Assembly (NCBI RefSeq): GCF_029675105.1
Contig: NZ_JAQQFV010000003.1
Span: forward strand, 124,001-188,000
Reading direction: 5' to 3'
DNA from: Nocardia anocheti
GTDB taxonomy: Bacteria; Actinomycetota; Actinomycetes; Mycobacteriales; Mycobacteriaceae
DNA length: 64,000 nucleotides
Shown: positions 42,858-51,343 of the stretch, in pieces
Numbering within the stretch: position 1 is the stretch's first letter
How the letters are laid out: each line of letters starts with the position of its first letter
Translations under genes and position numbers: made by a program
The notes under the pieces: generated by a model
Database searches by the model: none
What the model was told of the DNA's origin: nothing
Seen by the model: the letters and a program-made list of their open reading frames with translations, nothing else

Positions 42858-44103
42858 CGTCGAGCCACTCCGGAGCGCGATCGAGGCGTGGCAGCAGGCC
42901 GGATACCTGGGAGACCAGCTGCCAGGGCCGGTCGGTGTCGGTGGCCGCCTTGCCGCTGGTGAGGATCGCCCCGGAGAGCCCCCGTTCGGGATCGGCCCAG
43001 CCGTACTGGGTCGTCAAACCGCTTCGGCCGAAATGGAATCGGGTGTCGCGGCCGAATTTCGAGCGGCGTCCACCCAGCTCGAACCCCGCCCGGCTGACCC
43101 GCCCCGCCGCACCGGGAATCCGGTCGGCGGGCCGGATCGCGTCGCGGAGGGTGGTGGGTCGGATGATCCGTACGCCATCGAGTTCGCCACCGCGCGTGAG
43201 GATTTCGTAGAAGCGCGACAGCTCCGAGGCGGTGGTGACGAGATTGCCGGAGGGCAGTTCGGAGGTGAGGAAGGCGTCGTTGTCGCCCTTGGACGCCTTG
43301 TCCATCCGTCCGCCGAGGGCCTTGCGGGCCAGGAACAGCGCCAGGCGCGAGGGCGGGGGACCGGTCTTCACGCTCGGCACGACCTTGTCGATATCGACGG
43401 GATCGACGCCGAAGGTGGTCCAGCGGAAGCCCAGCGGGGTCAACACCTGCTCGGCGAGATGTTCGCGCATCCGCTTGCCGGTGGCCCGCTGCACCAGCAG
43501 CCGTTGGATCAACCCGCTGGTGAGCGCGTGGTAGACCCGGAACCGGCCGGGCGGCCAGCTCGGCACCAGATCGGTGAGCGCCGCCAGGGCCAGTTCCTCG
43601 TCCGGCACCACCTCGCTGCCCCGATAGGGCGGGGTGATGAACGGGACGCCCGCGGAATGCGACAGCACGTGACCGATGGTGATCCGGTCCTTGCGATGTG
43701 TCGCGAACTCCGGAATGTAGTGGCACACCGGATCGTTCAGCGCGAACGCGCCCTGCTCGACGAGCATGGACATCACCGTCGCCGCGACACCCTTGGCGGT
43801 GGAGAACCCGCAGAACGGGGTGTCCGGGGTGACGAGGATCTTCTCGGCCTCCGGCGCGTCGTGGGGGGCGTTGCCCCAGCCGTGGCCGATGGCCCGGTTC
43901 AGCACGATCCTGCCGTCGCGGCGCAGACACACCTGGATCGCGGGCGTGGTCCCCAGCGCGTACCAGTCGCGCACCGACGCCCACAGCCGCGCCACCGCCT
44001 CGGGCGACGTGCCCGCCGCGCGGGGATCGTCCTCGGGTCCGATGGTCGTCACCGCGTCCAGATCCTCGGCGACGGTCACCACACTGCCGGTTCGTGCGCT
44101 CAT
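42850..44103 (-). CDS. Serine beta-lactamase-fold esterase/peptidase (LipE-like)
   Basis: A 417-residue enzyme of the class C beta-lactamase / penicillin-binding-protein-like family. The catalytic S-x-x-K motif is FSTAKGVAA; the second motif position carries Y in RVYHALTSGLIQRLL. PFITPPYRGSEVVPDEELALAAL and the tail RSGLTTQYGWADPERGLSGAIL fit the family, the HFGRSG segment replacing the K-T-G box. No signal peptide is present. Mycobacterial relatives (LipE, LipL) are esterases. A role in antibiotic resistance is unlikely on this evidence. It starts at the ATG at 44103. Confidence 0.88.
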   Translation of the reverse strand: MSARTGSVVTVAEDLDAVTTIGPEDDPRAAGTSPEAVARLWASVRDWYALGTTPAIQVCLRRDGRIVLNRAIGHGWGNAPHDAPEAEKILVTPDTPFCGFSTAKGVAATVMSMLVEQGAFALNDPVCHYIPEFATHRKDRITIGHVLSHSAGVPFITPPYRGSEVVPDEELALAALTDLVPSWPPGRFRVYHALTSGLIQRLLVQRATGKRMREHLAEQVLTPLGFRWTTFGVDPVDIDKVVPSVKTGPPPSRLALFLARKALGGRMDKASKGDNDAFLTSELPSGNLVTTASELSRFYEILTRGGELDGVRIIRPTTLRDAIRPADRIPGAAGRVSRAGFELGGRRSKFGRDTRFHFGRSGLTTQYGWADPERGLSGAILTSGKAATDTDRPWQLVSQVSGLLPRLDRAPEWLDVR

Positions 44104-44309
44104 GGCCCCACCCTAGCGACGCCGCGGATCACCGACACTGTGACGAAGACACCTCGGCGTGCTGACCTGCGCAAACGAGGCGAACAGTCGGTCGGTGACC
44201 GCCTCGGGCCGTGGCCCGTCGGAGGTCGGGAGCTGGCCCGCGCCGGTCGGCACCGCGCGCCGGAACGGGGATCGCGCGGTGCCCCGGCACGATCCCCGAC
44301 CGGCGTTGC

Positions 44310-47045
44310 TCACGCGGGGACTTCGGTCAGCGCGCCAGCCCTGGCCGGGTCGACCGGGGTGCGCCCGGCCGCCACGACGGCCCGGCGGGCGTAGGCGCGC
44401 ACATCGGCGTCGGGATCGGCCACGGCGGTCTCCAGCGCGTCCACGGCGGCACCGTCACCCGGCCAGGTCGCCAGGGCGAGTACGGCGGCCTTGCGGACAT
44501 CGAGGTGGCGGTCCGCGAGTGCCTCGGTCAGCGGCGTCACGGCCGCCTCCGGTACCGCGCCCGCCAGTCCGCGCGCCGCGCCGACTCGCACCTGCCAGGC
44601 GGAATGCCGCAGTCCCACAGCGAGTTCCACGACGTCCTCGGCGCTGGGGCGCAGTGCCGCGAACGCGGTCAGCGCGGCGGCGCGCACCAGCGGATCGGGG
44701 TCGGCGATGAGAACCCGGACCACCTCGATCCCGCCCGTGCCGATGGACGCGAGACCCTGGGCGACGGCGATCCGCACCTCCCGGTTCACGTCCGCGGCGA
44801 TCGAGGCCACCGCGTCGGCGTCGTCGAGGGAGACCAGCGCGCGGACCGCCTCGATCCGCACCCGATGGTCGGCATCGCCCAGCGCCGCACGGTAGTCGGT
44901 GGCCGAACCGGCACGCAGTGCCCGCAGCAGGTCGACGACGGTCGCCCGGACCAGCGGATCGGGCGAGCCGAGATGATCCGCCAGCGCACCGGCGCCCGGC
45001 AGCACCTCGACCAGCTCGCGCAGACTCTCGGTGGCGGCCCGCCGCACCGAGGCCGCCTCGTCACCGAGCGCGCGCACCAGTTCGTCGGCGAAACCGTCGG
45101 GGGTGTTCTCGGTGAGCACCGACAGCGCCGCCACCCGGACCACCGGGTCGGGGTCGGTCAGATAGCTCGAAACCTCCTCGACCGCAGGCGAATCCAGCGC
45201 CAGCAGGGTGACCAGTCGCGGCGAGGACGGCGTGGTCGCCACCGGCTGACTACGCACCGGCGCGTCGTGCTGCGGCGCCCGCGTGCCGACCAGTTCCGGC
45301 TGGGCGACGATCTCCACGATCGGCTCGGCGGAGGGCACATCGTCCAGGCCCGGCACCGGCACCAGGTACGGCGCCACCGAGCGCTTCAGGAACTCCATCT
45401 CGCCGTCGGCGGTCTTGCGCAGGTTCAGGTGGAAGTTCCACGCGGCGTCGTCACGCTCGGGCAGGTCGGCGCGGTCGTGATAGAGCCCCCAGCGCGATTC
45501 GGTGCGGGTCAGCGAACTGCGCGCCGCCATCTCCGCGCAGTCGCGGATGAACGACACCTCCGCCGCGCGCATCAGCTCGTGGGGTGTGCGCGCTCCGATG
45601 CCCTCGACCTCGCCGCGCATCCGCTCGAAGGTCTCCACCGCGATCGACAGCTTGGCCGCGGTCTTGGGCGGGGCCACATAGTCGTTGACGAAGCGGCGCA
45701 GCTTGTACTCCACCTGCGGCTGCGGTGGCCCCTCCGGCTGACGCAGCGGGCGGTAGATCAGTTCGTGCGCGTCGGCGAGCTGGTCCTCGGGCAGTTCCGC
45801 CGGTGCGGCGACCTGCCCGAGGGTCGAGGCCGCGTGCGCACCGGCCAGATCGCCGTAGACGAACGCGCCGATCATGTAGTTGTGCGGCACGCACGCCAGA
45901 TCCCCCGCCGCGTAGAGGCCGGGCACCGTGGTGCGCGCGTTCTCGTCCACCCAGACACCCGACGCGGAATGTCCACTGCACAAACCGATCTCGGAGATGT
46001 GCATCTCGATGTCGTGGGTGCGGTAGTCGTGGCCGCGATTGGCGTGGAAGGTGCCGCGGGTCGGACGCTCGGTGGTGTGCAGGATCGATTCGAGGGTGGA
46101 CAGCGTCTCGTCGGGCAGGTGCGAGACCTTGAGATAGATGGGTCCGCGCGCGGATTCGATCTCCTGCTTGACCTCGGCCATCATCTGTCCCGACCAGTAG
46201 TCGGAGTCGACGAACCGCTCACCCTCGGCATTGACCTGGTAGCCGCCGAACGGGTTGGCGACATAGGCGCACGCGGGACCGTTGTAGTCCTTGATCAGCG
46301 GATTGATCTGGAAGCACTCGATTCCCGACAGCTCCGCCCCGGCGTGATACGCCATCGCGTAGCCGTCCCCGGCATTGGTCGGGTTCTCGTAGGTGCCGTA
46401 CAGATAGCCCGAGGCGGGCAGGCCGAGCCGACCGCACGGACCGGTCGCCAGGATCACCGCCTTCGCGCCCACCGCCACGAACTCGCCGGTGCGCGTGTTC
46501 AACGCGGCGGCTCCCACCGCGCGCCCGTTCTCGGTGAGCACCCGCACCGGCATCAACCGGTTCTCGATCTGGATCCGCTCGCGCATCTTCCGTTGGCGCA
46601 GCACGCGATACAGCGCCTTCTTCACATCCTTGCCCTCGGGCATCGGCAACACATACGACCCCGAGCGATGCACCCGGCGCACCGCGTACTCGCCGTACTC
46701 GTCCTTCTCGAACTTCACGCCGTAGCGCTCGAGCCGCTGCACCATGGCGAAACCGCGGGTCGCGGTCTGATACACGGTGCGCTGGTCGACGATGCCGTCA
46801 TTGGCCCTGGTGATCTCGGCGACGTAGTCCTCCGGTTCGGCCTTACCCGGGATGACGGCGTTGTTGACCCCGTCCATGCCCATGGCCAACGCCCCGGAGT
46901 GGCGCACGTGCGCCTTCTCCAGCAGCAGCACGTTCGCGCCGGACTCGGCCGCGGTCAGCGCGGCCATGGTGCCCGCGGTGCCGCCGCCGATCACCAGGAC
47001 ATCGCAATCCAGCCGCACGCGCTCGGACAGCTCGGGAATGTTCAC
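44310..47045 (-). CDS. AprA/FrdA-like flavoprotein fused to C-terminal HEAT repeats
   Basis: A 911-residue fusion. The first about 600 residues are a fumarate reductase/APS-reductase-type FAD protein: dinucleotide motif GGGTAG at 20-25, EKAHVRHSGALAMGMDGVNN, ILATGPCGR, and SGHSASGVWVDENARTTVPGLYAAGDLA near residue 380, where APS reductase alpha has a similar G-S-H-S-G-C segment. From about residue 600 it changes to at least seven HEAT repeats of about 30 residues (SYLTDPDPVVRVAALSVL, LIADPDPLVRAAALTAF, ALADRHLDVRKAAVLAL). The ferredoxin, the binding protein and the ABC genes upstream are co-transcribed and coupled (GTGA overlap with the ATPase). It probably reduces or oxidises an imported S-compound with electrons through the ferredoxin; the HEAT part may hold a partner. 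Confidence 0.87.
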   Translation of the reverse strand: MNIPELSERVRLDCDVLVIGGGTAGTMAALTAAESGANVLLLEKAHVRHSGALAMGMDGVNNAVIPGKAEPEDYVAEITRANDGIVDQRTVYQTATRGFAMVQRLERYGVKFEKDEYGEYAVRRVHRSGSYVLPMPEGKDVKKALYRVLRQRKMRERIQIENRLMPVRVLTENGRAVGAAALNTRTGEFVAVGAKAVILATGPCGRLGLPASGYLYGTYENPTNAGDGYAMAYHAGAELSGIECFQINPLIKDYNGPACAYVANPFGGYQVNAEGERFVDSDYWSGQMMAEVKQEIESARGPIYLKVSHLPDETLSTLESILHTTERPTRGTFHANRGHDYRTHDIEMHISEIGLCSGHSASGVWVDENARTTVPGLYAAGDLACVPHNYMIGAFVYGDLAGAHAASTLGQVAAPAELPEDQLADAHELIYRPLRQPEGPPQPQVEYKLRRFVNDYVAPPKTAAKLSIAVETFERMRGEVEGIGARTPHELMRAAEVSFIRDCAEMAARSSLTRTESRWGLYHDRADLPERDDAAWNFHLNLRKTADGEMEFLKRSVAPYLVPVPGLDDVPSAEPIVEIVAQPELVGTRAPQHDAPVRSQPVATTPSSPRLVTLLALDSPAVEEVSSYLTDPDPVVRVAALSVLTENTPDGFADELVRALGDEAASVRRAATESLRELVEVLPGAGALADHLGSPDPLVRATVVDLLRALRAGSATDYRAALGDADHRVRIEAVRALVSLDDADAVASIAADVNREVRIAVAQGLASIGTGGIEVVRVLIADPDPLVRAAALTAFAALRPSAEDVVELAVGLRHSAWQVRVGAARGLAGAVPEAAVTPLTEALADRHLDVRKAAVLALATWPGDGAAVDALETAVADPDADVRAYARRAVVAAGRTPVDPARAGALTEVPA

Positions 47046-47779
47046 AGTAGCTCCAGGATCCGGTCCCGCAGCTCACTGCGGTCCACCGCGGAACGCGGCT
47101 CGGGCACCTCGACGACCGCGCGCAGCGCACCGGCGCCGAGCACGGCGATCCGATCGCCCAGCAGCAGGGCCTCGTCGAGGTCGTGGGTGACGAAAACGAT
47201 GGTGGTGGGATGGGCGCGCCAGGTCTCGATCAGCAGGCGCTGCATCTCGGTGCGGGTCTGGCTGTCGAGCGCGCCGAACGGCTCGTCCATGAGCACCGCG
47301 CGTGGCGACCCGGCCAGGCTGCGGGCCAGCTGCACCCGCTGACGCATGCCGCCGGACAGGTCGCGCGGCAGGTAGTCGGCGTAGCCGGTGAGTCCGACCT
47401 CGTCGAGCCAGCGTCGCGAGCGGGTCGCGCGCTCGGCTCGGGGCACACCCCGAAGCCGCAGTGCCAGGTCGACATTGGCACGGGCGGTGCGCCACGGCAG
47501 CAGCGCGTCGTCCTGGAACACCAGGGCGCGATCGGCCGACGGGCCGGTGACGGTGTCGTCGTCGGCGCGGATCACGCCACCGCTGGGCTGACGCAGGCCC
47601 GCGATCGCGCGCAGCAGGGTGGACTTGCCGCAGCCGGATTTGCCGACCAGCACCAGGATCTCTCCGGCCGCGACCGCGAGATCGATGTCGTGCACGACGG
47701 TCTTGGCGCCGTAGCTGATCCGGACCGAGTCCAGGTCCAGCCGCATGCCGGTGGAGACGGGGGCGAGGGTGGTGGTCAT
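47042..47779 (-). CDS. ABC transporter ATP-binding protein, sulfonate/nitrate type
   Basis: A 245-residue ATPase of the SsuB/TauB family. Walker A GKSGCGKS at residues 46-53, Q-loop in LVFQDDALLPWRT, signature LSGGMRQR, Walker B VLMDEPFGALD and switch His FVTHDLDEAL are all intact. Its start overlaps the permease stop (ATGA) and its stop overlaps the GTG of the flavoprotein (GTGA), so transport and redox chemistry are translationally linked. Substrate unknown. Confidence 0.92.
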   Translation of the reverse strand: MTTTLAPVSTGMRLDLDSVRISYGAKTVVHDIDLAVAAGEILVLVGKSGCGKSTLLRAIAGLRQPSGGVIRADDDTVTGPSADRALVFQDDALLPWRTARANVDLALRLRGVPRAERATRSRRWLDEVGLTGYADYLPRDLSGGMRQRVQLARSLAGSPRAVLMDEPFGALDSQTRTEMQRLLIETWRAHPTTIVFVTHDLDEALLLGDRIAVLGAGALRAVVEVPEPRSAVDRSELRDRILELL

Positions 47780-48711
47780 GACGCGACCTCTCTGGGCAGC
47801 CAGCGGGTGACCCGGCGGCCTGCCAGTTCGACGATGCCGGAGGTGAGGAAGCCGAGGACGCCGATGGTGATCATGCCGACGAACACGGCGGGGTAGTCGA
47901 CGATGGTGTAGGACTGCCAGGTGCGATAGCCGATACCCAGGCGCCCGGAGATCATCTCCGCGGAGATCAGACAGATCCACGCCACACCCATGCCCACCGA
48001 CAGGCCGCTGAACACACCAGGCAGGATGCCCGGCACGACGACGCGGGTGAGCACCTCGCGCCGGGACGCGCCGAGCGTGCGGACCGCGTCCTCCCAGATG
48101 GTGGGCAGGGCGCGGGTGGCGTGCCGGGTGCTCACCAGCACCGGGAACAGCGAGGCGGTGAAGGTGATGAACACGATGCCGGACTCGTCGCTGGGGAACA
48201 GCAGGATCGCCACCGGGACCAGCGCGATCGCCGGGATCGGACGGATCAACTCGGCCAGCGGGCCGAACACGTCGGCGAGCAATCGCGAACGCCCCAAACC
48301 GATCCCGGCCAGCACTCCGACCACCGCCGCGAGGCCGAACCCGGTGACGATGCGGATCAGCGACTGCGCCACATCCAGGTAGTACTGGCCGGTGCCCAGG
48401 TGCTCGCCGAACTCGGCGACGATCTCGGTCACCGTCGGCAACGTGTCGAACCGCAGCCCGAAGCGCACGTCACCGGCGGTGAGCGCCTGCCACAGGCCGA
48501 TCGCGACCGCGACCGAGGTGATCCGGATGGCACGCGACACCCACACCGATCTGCCCGGCGCGGGGATCGCTGGCTCCGCCGCCACCGCGAGCGGCCCGTC
48601 GACCTGGGCCGCCACGCCGTCGCTGTCGGTGCTCGTGATCGAGGCCGCCTGCGCCGCAACGGGATCGACGCTGGCCGTGACCGGGGTGCGCTGTTCGGAT
48701 ACCGCGCTCAT
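47776..48711 (-). CDS. ABC transporter permease, sulfonate/nitrate type
   Basis: A 311-residue permease. An Ala/Thr-rich, soluble N-terminus of about 60 residues precedes the six membrane segments, which is longer than usual for SsuC-type permeases (about 270 residues). The ATPase-contacting loop is present as EDAVRTLGASRREVLTRVVVPGILPGVFSGLSVGMG. The extra N-terminal part (EQRTPVTASVDPVAAQAAS) has no recognisable domain. Its start overlaps the stop of the binding-protein gene by four bases. Confidence 0.9.
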   Translation of the reverse strand: MSAVSEQRTPVTASVDPVAAQAASITSTDSDGVAAQVDGPLAVAAEPAIPAPGRSVWVSRAIRITSVAVAIGLWQALTAGDVRFGLRFDTLPTVTEIVAEFGEHLGTGQYYLDVAQSLIRIVTGFGLAAVVGVLAGIGLGRSRLLADVFGPLAELIRPIPAIALVPVAILLFPSDESGIVFITFTASLFPVLVSTRHATRALPTIWEDAVRTLGASRREVLTRVVVPGILPGVFSGLSVGMGVAWICLISAEMISGRLGIGYRTWQSYTIVDYPAVFVGMITIGVLGFLTSGIVELAGRRVTRWLPREVAS

Positions 48712-50132
48712 CCGCGGACCTCCGTCACGGCCTGCCGGTAGGTCACCAGGGTGGCACCGGCGTGGGCGGCGCGATAGCGGTCGGCCGCGGACTGCGTGGT
48801 GAACGGCAGGTAGCGCTCGCCCTCGCGCAGCCAGATCGCCTTGTCGGCGAACCAGCGGGTGCCCAGCTCGGCGTCGGGGAGGTAGACCGCGCGCACGGTC
48901 TTGCCCTGCGCCTCGGCGGCCCGCACCGCGCGCAGCAGGCAGGCGGGGTTCGCGGCGGGCTGCGGCTTGTCGGCGCCCTCCACCCAGACCTCACCGGCCA
49001 GCGCGGGATCGGTGACGGGCACCCCGCAGACCGGGTCGGTGCCGGTGACCTTGCTGGGGTTGGTGCCCGAGGCCAGATCGGCGGCGTAGTCGCCACGCCC
49101 CTGGTAGGCCTCGCGCAGCGGACCGTCCTGGACGAAGGCGTCGATGTCGAGTTCGGCGAAGTCACCGATGGACTTCAGATAGTTGACGTCGTCCTTGAAT
49201 GCCGCGATCAGGCTCGGCTTGAGGGTGGTGTCGAAGCTGGTGCCGCCGGGACCGTTGTAGAGGTAGACGACTTCCTGCGGCAGCCCCGACCCCTTCGCCA
49301 CGATGTCGGCGGCCTCGAACGGCTTCTCGTTGAGGAACGCGGTCGCGTCGAGCTGCGCGGCCAGGAACGCCTGCAGCACCTCGGGATGGTCGGCGGCGTA
49401 GGCCCGCCGGGCGACCACGCCGTGGAAGGTCGGCACATTCAGTTCGGCGCCGTCGTAGAGCAACTTGGCCTTGTTCTGCTGCACCAGCAGCCCCGGCCAC
49501 GCCACGAACTGCGACAGCGCGCCCACCTGATGCGATTCCAGTGCCGTCGCCCCGACCTGCGGCTGCTGGTTGAGCACCTCCACACCCTTGGCCGGATCGA
49601 TCCCGGCGCGGCTGAGTGCCTGCACCAGGGTGCCGTGCCCGGCCGAACCGACACTGGCCGAGATCTTCTGTCCGGCCAGATCGGTCAGCGCGCGGGCGGG
49701 CGAATCATTGGGCACCACCACCATGTTCAGCGCGCCCTTGGGGTTGTAGCCGGTGATCGACACCAGCTCCGTGCGGGCGCGTTCGTTGGCCTGGGTGCGC
49801 GAGCCGTTGATCAGCAGCGGGTAATCGCCCATCGAACCGATGTCGATCTTCTCGGCCACCATCTGCGCGGTGATCGGCGCGCCGGTGTCGTAGTCCTGCC
49901 ACTCCACCTGGTATTTCGCGCCGCCCGCGTCGGTGAGCTTCTGCAACCGCTGCTCGAGGTAGCCCTGGGCGCGCAGCAGAGTACCGGCGGTGACGGTGTT
50001 GATGGTCTTGGACTGGTAACCGACGACGACCTTCACGGTGCCCTCGGGCGCGGCATCGGAGTTCTCGAGCGAGCAGCCCGCCGCGGTGAGCGCGAGGGCC
50101 AGCGCGAGGGGAACGAGACGAGTGAGCTTCAT
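48708..50132 (-). CDS. ABC substrate-binding lipoprotein fused to a C-terminal NosL-like domain
   Basis: A 474-residue exported lipoprotein with lipobox LTAAGC (Cys20). Residues about 35-360 are a SsuA-type binding protein (VVVGYQSKTINTVTAG, GDYPLLINGSRTQ, SPARALTDLAGQKISASVGSAGHGTLVQALSRAGIDPAKG). From about 366 a second part begins with DPVCGVPVTDPALAGEVWVEG and runs to WFADKAIWLREGERYLPFTTQSAADRYRAAHAGATLVTYRQA. This has the layout of NosL, the copper-binding accessory lipoprotein of nitrous-oxide reductase, with one Cys where NosL has a metal-binding motif. The fold match is by eye. If right, the receptor may carry a metal or use it to bind substrate. Signal and start at 50132 are clear. 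Confidence 0.8.
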   Translation of the reverse strand: MKLTRLVPLALALALTAAGCSLENSDAAPEGTVKVVVGYQSKTINTVTAGTLLRAQGYLEQRLQKLTDAGGAKYQVEWQDYDTGAPITAQMVAEKIDIGSMGDYPLLINGSRTQANERARTELVSITGYNPKGALNMVVVPNDSPARALTDLAGQKISASVGSAGHGTLVQALSRAGIDPAKGVEVLNQQPQVGATALESHQVGALSQFVAWPGLLVQQNKAKLLYDGAELNVPTFHGVVARRAYAADHPEVLQAFLAAQLDATAFLNEKPFEAADIVAKGSGLPQEVVYLYNGPGGTSFDTTLKPSLIAAFKDDVNYLKSIGDFAELDIDAFVQDGPLREAYQGRGDYAADLASGTNPSKVTGTDPVCGVPVTDPALAGEVWVEGADKPQPAANPACLLRAVRAAEAQGKTVRAVYLPDAELGTRWFADKAIWLREGERYLPFTTQSAADRYRAAHAGATLVTYRQAVTEVRG

Positions 50133-50152
50133 GCGTGGAATCCCGGTGTGGT

Positions 50153-50380
50153 TCAGCGGAGCAGATAGGGCATGTTGACGGTGACGGCACCGGTGGGGCA
50201 GCGCGCGGCGCACGGCCCGCAGTACCAGCACTCGTCGACGTGCATATAGGCCTTGCCCGAATCCTCGTGGATGGCAAGGGAATCGAGCGGACACATGTCC
50301 ACGCACAGGGTGCAACCGGTGATGCACAGCGATTCGTCGACCGTCACCGGGACGTCGGCGCGCTGGGGGACCAGAGCCAT
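50153..50380 (-). CDS. AprB-like 2x[4Fe-4S] ferredoxin
   Basis: A 75-residue iron-sulfur protein with two four-cysteine clusters: CITGCTLCVDMCP and CWYCGPCAARCP. The second, preceded by HVDEC, and the ending TGAVTVNMPYL resemble the beta subunit of APS reductase (AprB), the partner of the AprA flavoprotein, although it lacks the long AprB C-terminal tail. It is the natural electron carrier for the flavoprotein three genes downstream. Its start directly abuts the GntR stop, and 20 bases separate its stop from the binding-protein start. Confidence 0.85.
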   Translation of the reverse strand: MALVPQRADVPVTVDESLCITGCTLCVDMCPLDSLAIHEDSGKAYMHVDECWYCGPCAARCPTGAVTVNMPYLLR

Positions 50381-51148
50381 CTAGAGGACCTTCCATTCGG
50401 GAGCGCTGCGGGTGAGGCTGCCGCGCATGGTGATGCGGTCACCGCGCAGGCGGATGTACTCGAGATCGACGGGTCTGCCGTCGTCGAGATGGGTCAGGCG
50501 CTCGAGCATGAGTAGCGGCGCGCCCGCGGGGGTGTCGAGGGTGGTGGCGGTGTGCGGGTCGGCCGCCACCGCTTCCAGGGCGAGCTCGGCCGCGCCGAGC
50601 GACTGCCCGGTGACCTGCTCGAGCAGCACGAACACATCGGTGGTCTCGAGATCGTGCGCGAGCACCTCGGCGCCGATATCGGGCGCGAGATAGGTCAGAT
50701 CCAGGCTCAGCGGCAGATCGGCCAGGAAACGCAGCCGCTCGATGTAGACCACGCGTTCCCCGGGCGCCAGTTCGAGACGGCGCGCGACCGCCGGGGGAGC
50801 GGTGACGGTGGTGGCGGCGCGCACCTCGTTGCGGACGGTGCCGTGTTCCTTGAGGGTCTCCTGCAGGCCTAGCAGGGCGTCGAGACCGTGGTCGAATTTG
50901 CGCGCGGCCACCCGGGTGCCGACCTTGGGCGCGCGATCGATGAGGCCCTCGTCGCGCAGCAGGGCCAGGGCCTCGCGCACGGTGTTGCGGGAGGTGCCGT
51001 GCTCGGCGGCGAGCTGCTGCTCGCCGGGCAGGGTGCCCTGCACCGCGCCCGCCAGGATCTGGTGGCGCAGGATGTCGGCCACCCGGCGCGCCCGATCGGC
51101 ACGCTGGCCACGGATCGGTGTGGCTGCCGTTTTCTCGCTGACCTGCAT
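50381..51148 (-). CDS. GntR-family regulator (HutC/UTRA type), head of the AprBA-like operon
   Basis: A 255-residue regulator. The winged helix is RRVADILRHQILAGAVQGTLPGEQQLAAEHGTSRNTVREALALLRDEGLIDRAPKVGTRVA, and the C-terminal UTRA domain has YIERLRFLADLPLSLDLTYLAPDI and MLERLTHLDDGRPVDLEYIRLRGDRITM. It precedes the operon on the same strand and probably represses it until a ligand, presumably the transported compound, binds. The start is placed at the ATG at 51148; the frame continues 36 bases upstream. Adjacent to the ferredoxin gene without any gap. Confidence 0.88.
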   Translation of the reverse strand: MQVSEKTAATPIRGQRADRARRVADILRHQILAGAVQGTLPGEQQLAAEHGTSRNTVREALALLRDEGLIDRAPKVGTRVAARKFDHGLDALLGLQETLKEHGTVRNEVRAATTVTAPPAVARRLELAPGERVVYIERLRFLADLPLSLDLTYLAPDIGAEVLAHDLETTDVFVLLEQVTGQSLGAAELALEAVAADPHTATTLDTPAGAPLLMLERLTHLDDGRPVDLEYIRLRGDRITMRGSLTRSAPEWKVL

Positions 51149-51343
51149 GAACAGCGACGATAGTGGCGATTTCGGGGCCACCATCCCGGCGTGCGGGAGC
51201 CCCGGATTCAGCGGATGTTTCTACGCCGGGTGGCGCGGCGGACGACCTGCGTGGATGCGGTCACGCGCGGCTATTGCGCCACCCCGGCCGGTGCGGGCGA
51301 CATTAGGATCAGGCCGATCGAATTGTCGCCCGCGGGGTGGTTC

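Noticed and set aside
42850-44103. Antibiotic-resistance beta-lactamase
   Set aside because: The protein has the S-x-x-K motif but no signal peptide, and its layout is that of mycobacterial esterases of the same fold.
44211-47342. Forward frame of more than 1000 codons opposite the AprA-HEAT gene
   Set aside because: The translation is low in hydrophobic order and rich in His, Arg and Gly, and it is exactly antisense to a coherent FAD/HEAT protein. It is a GC-bias shadow.
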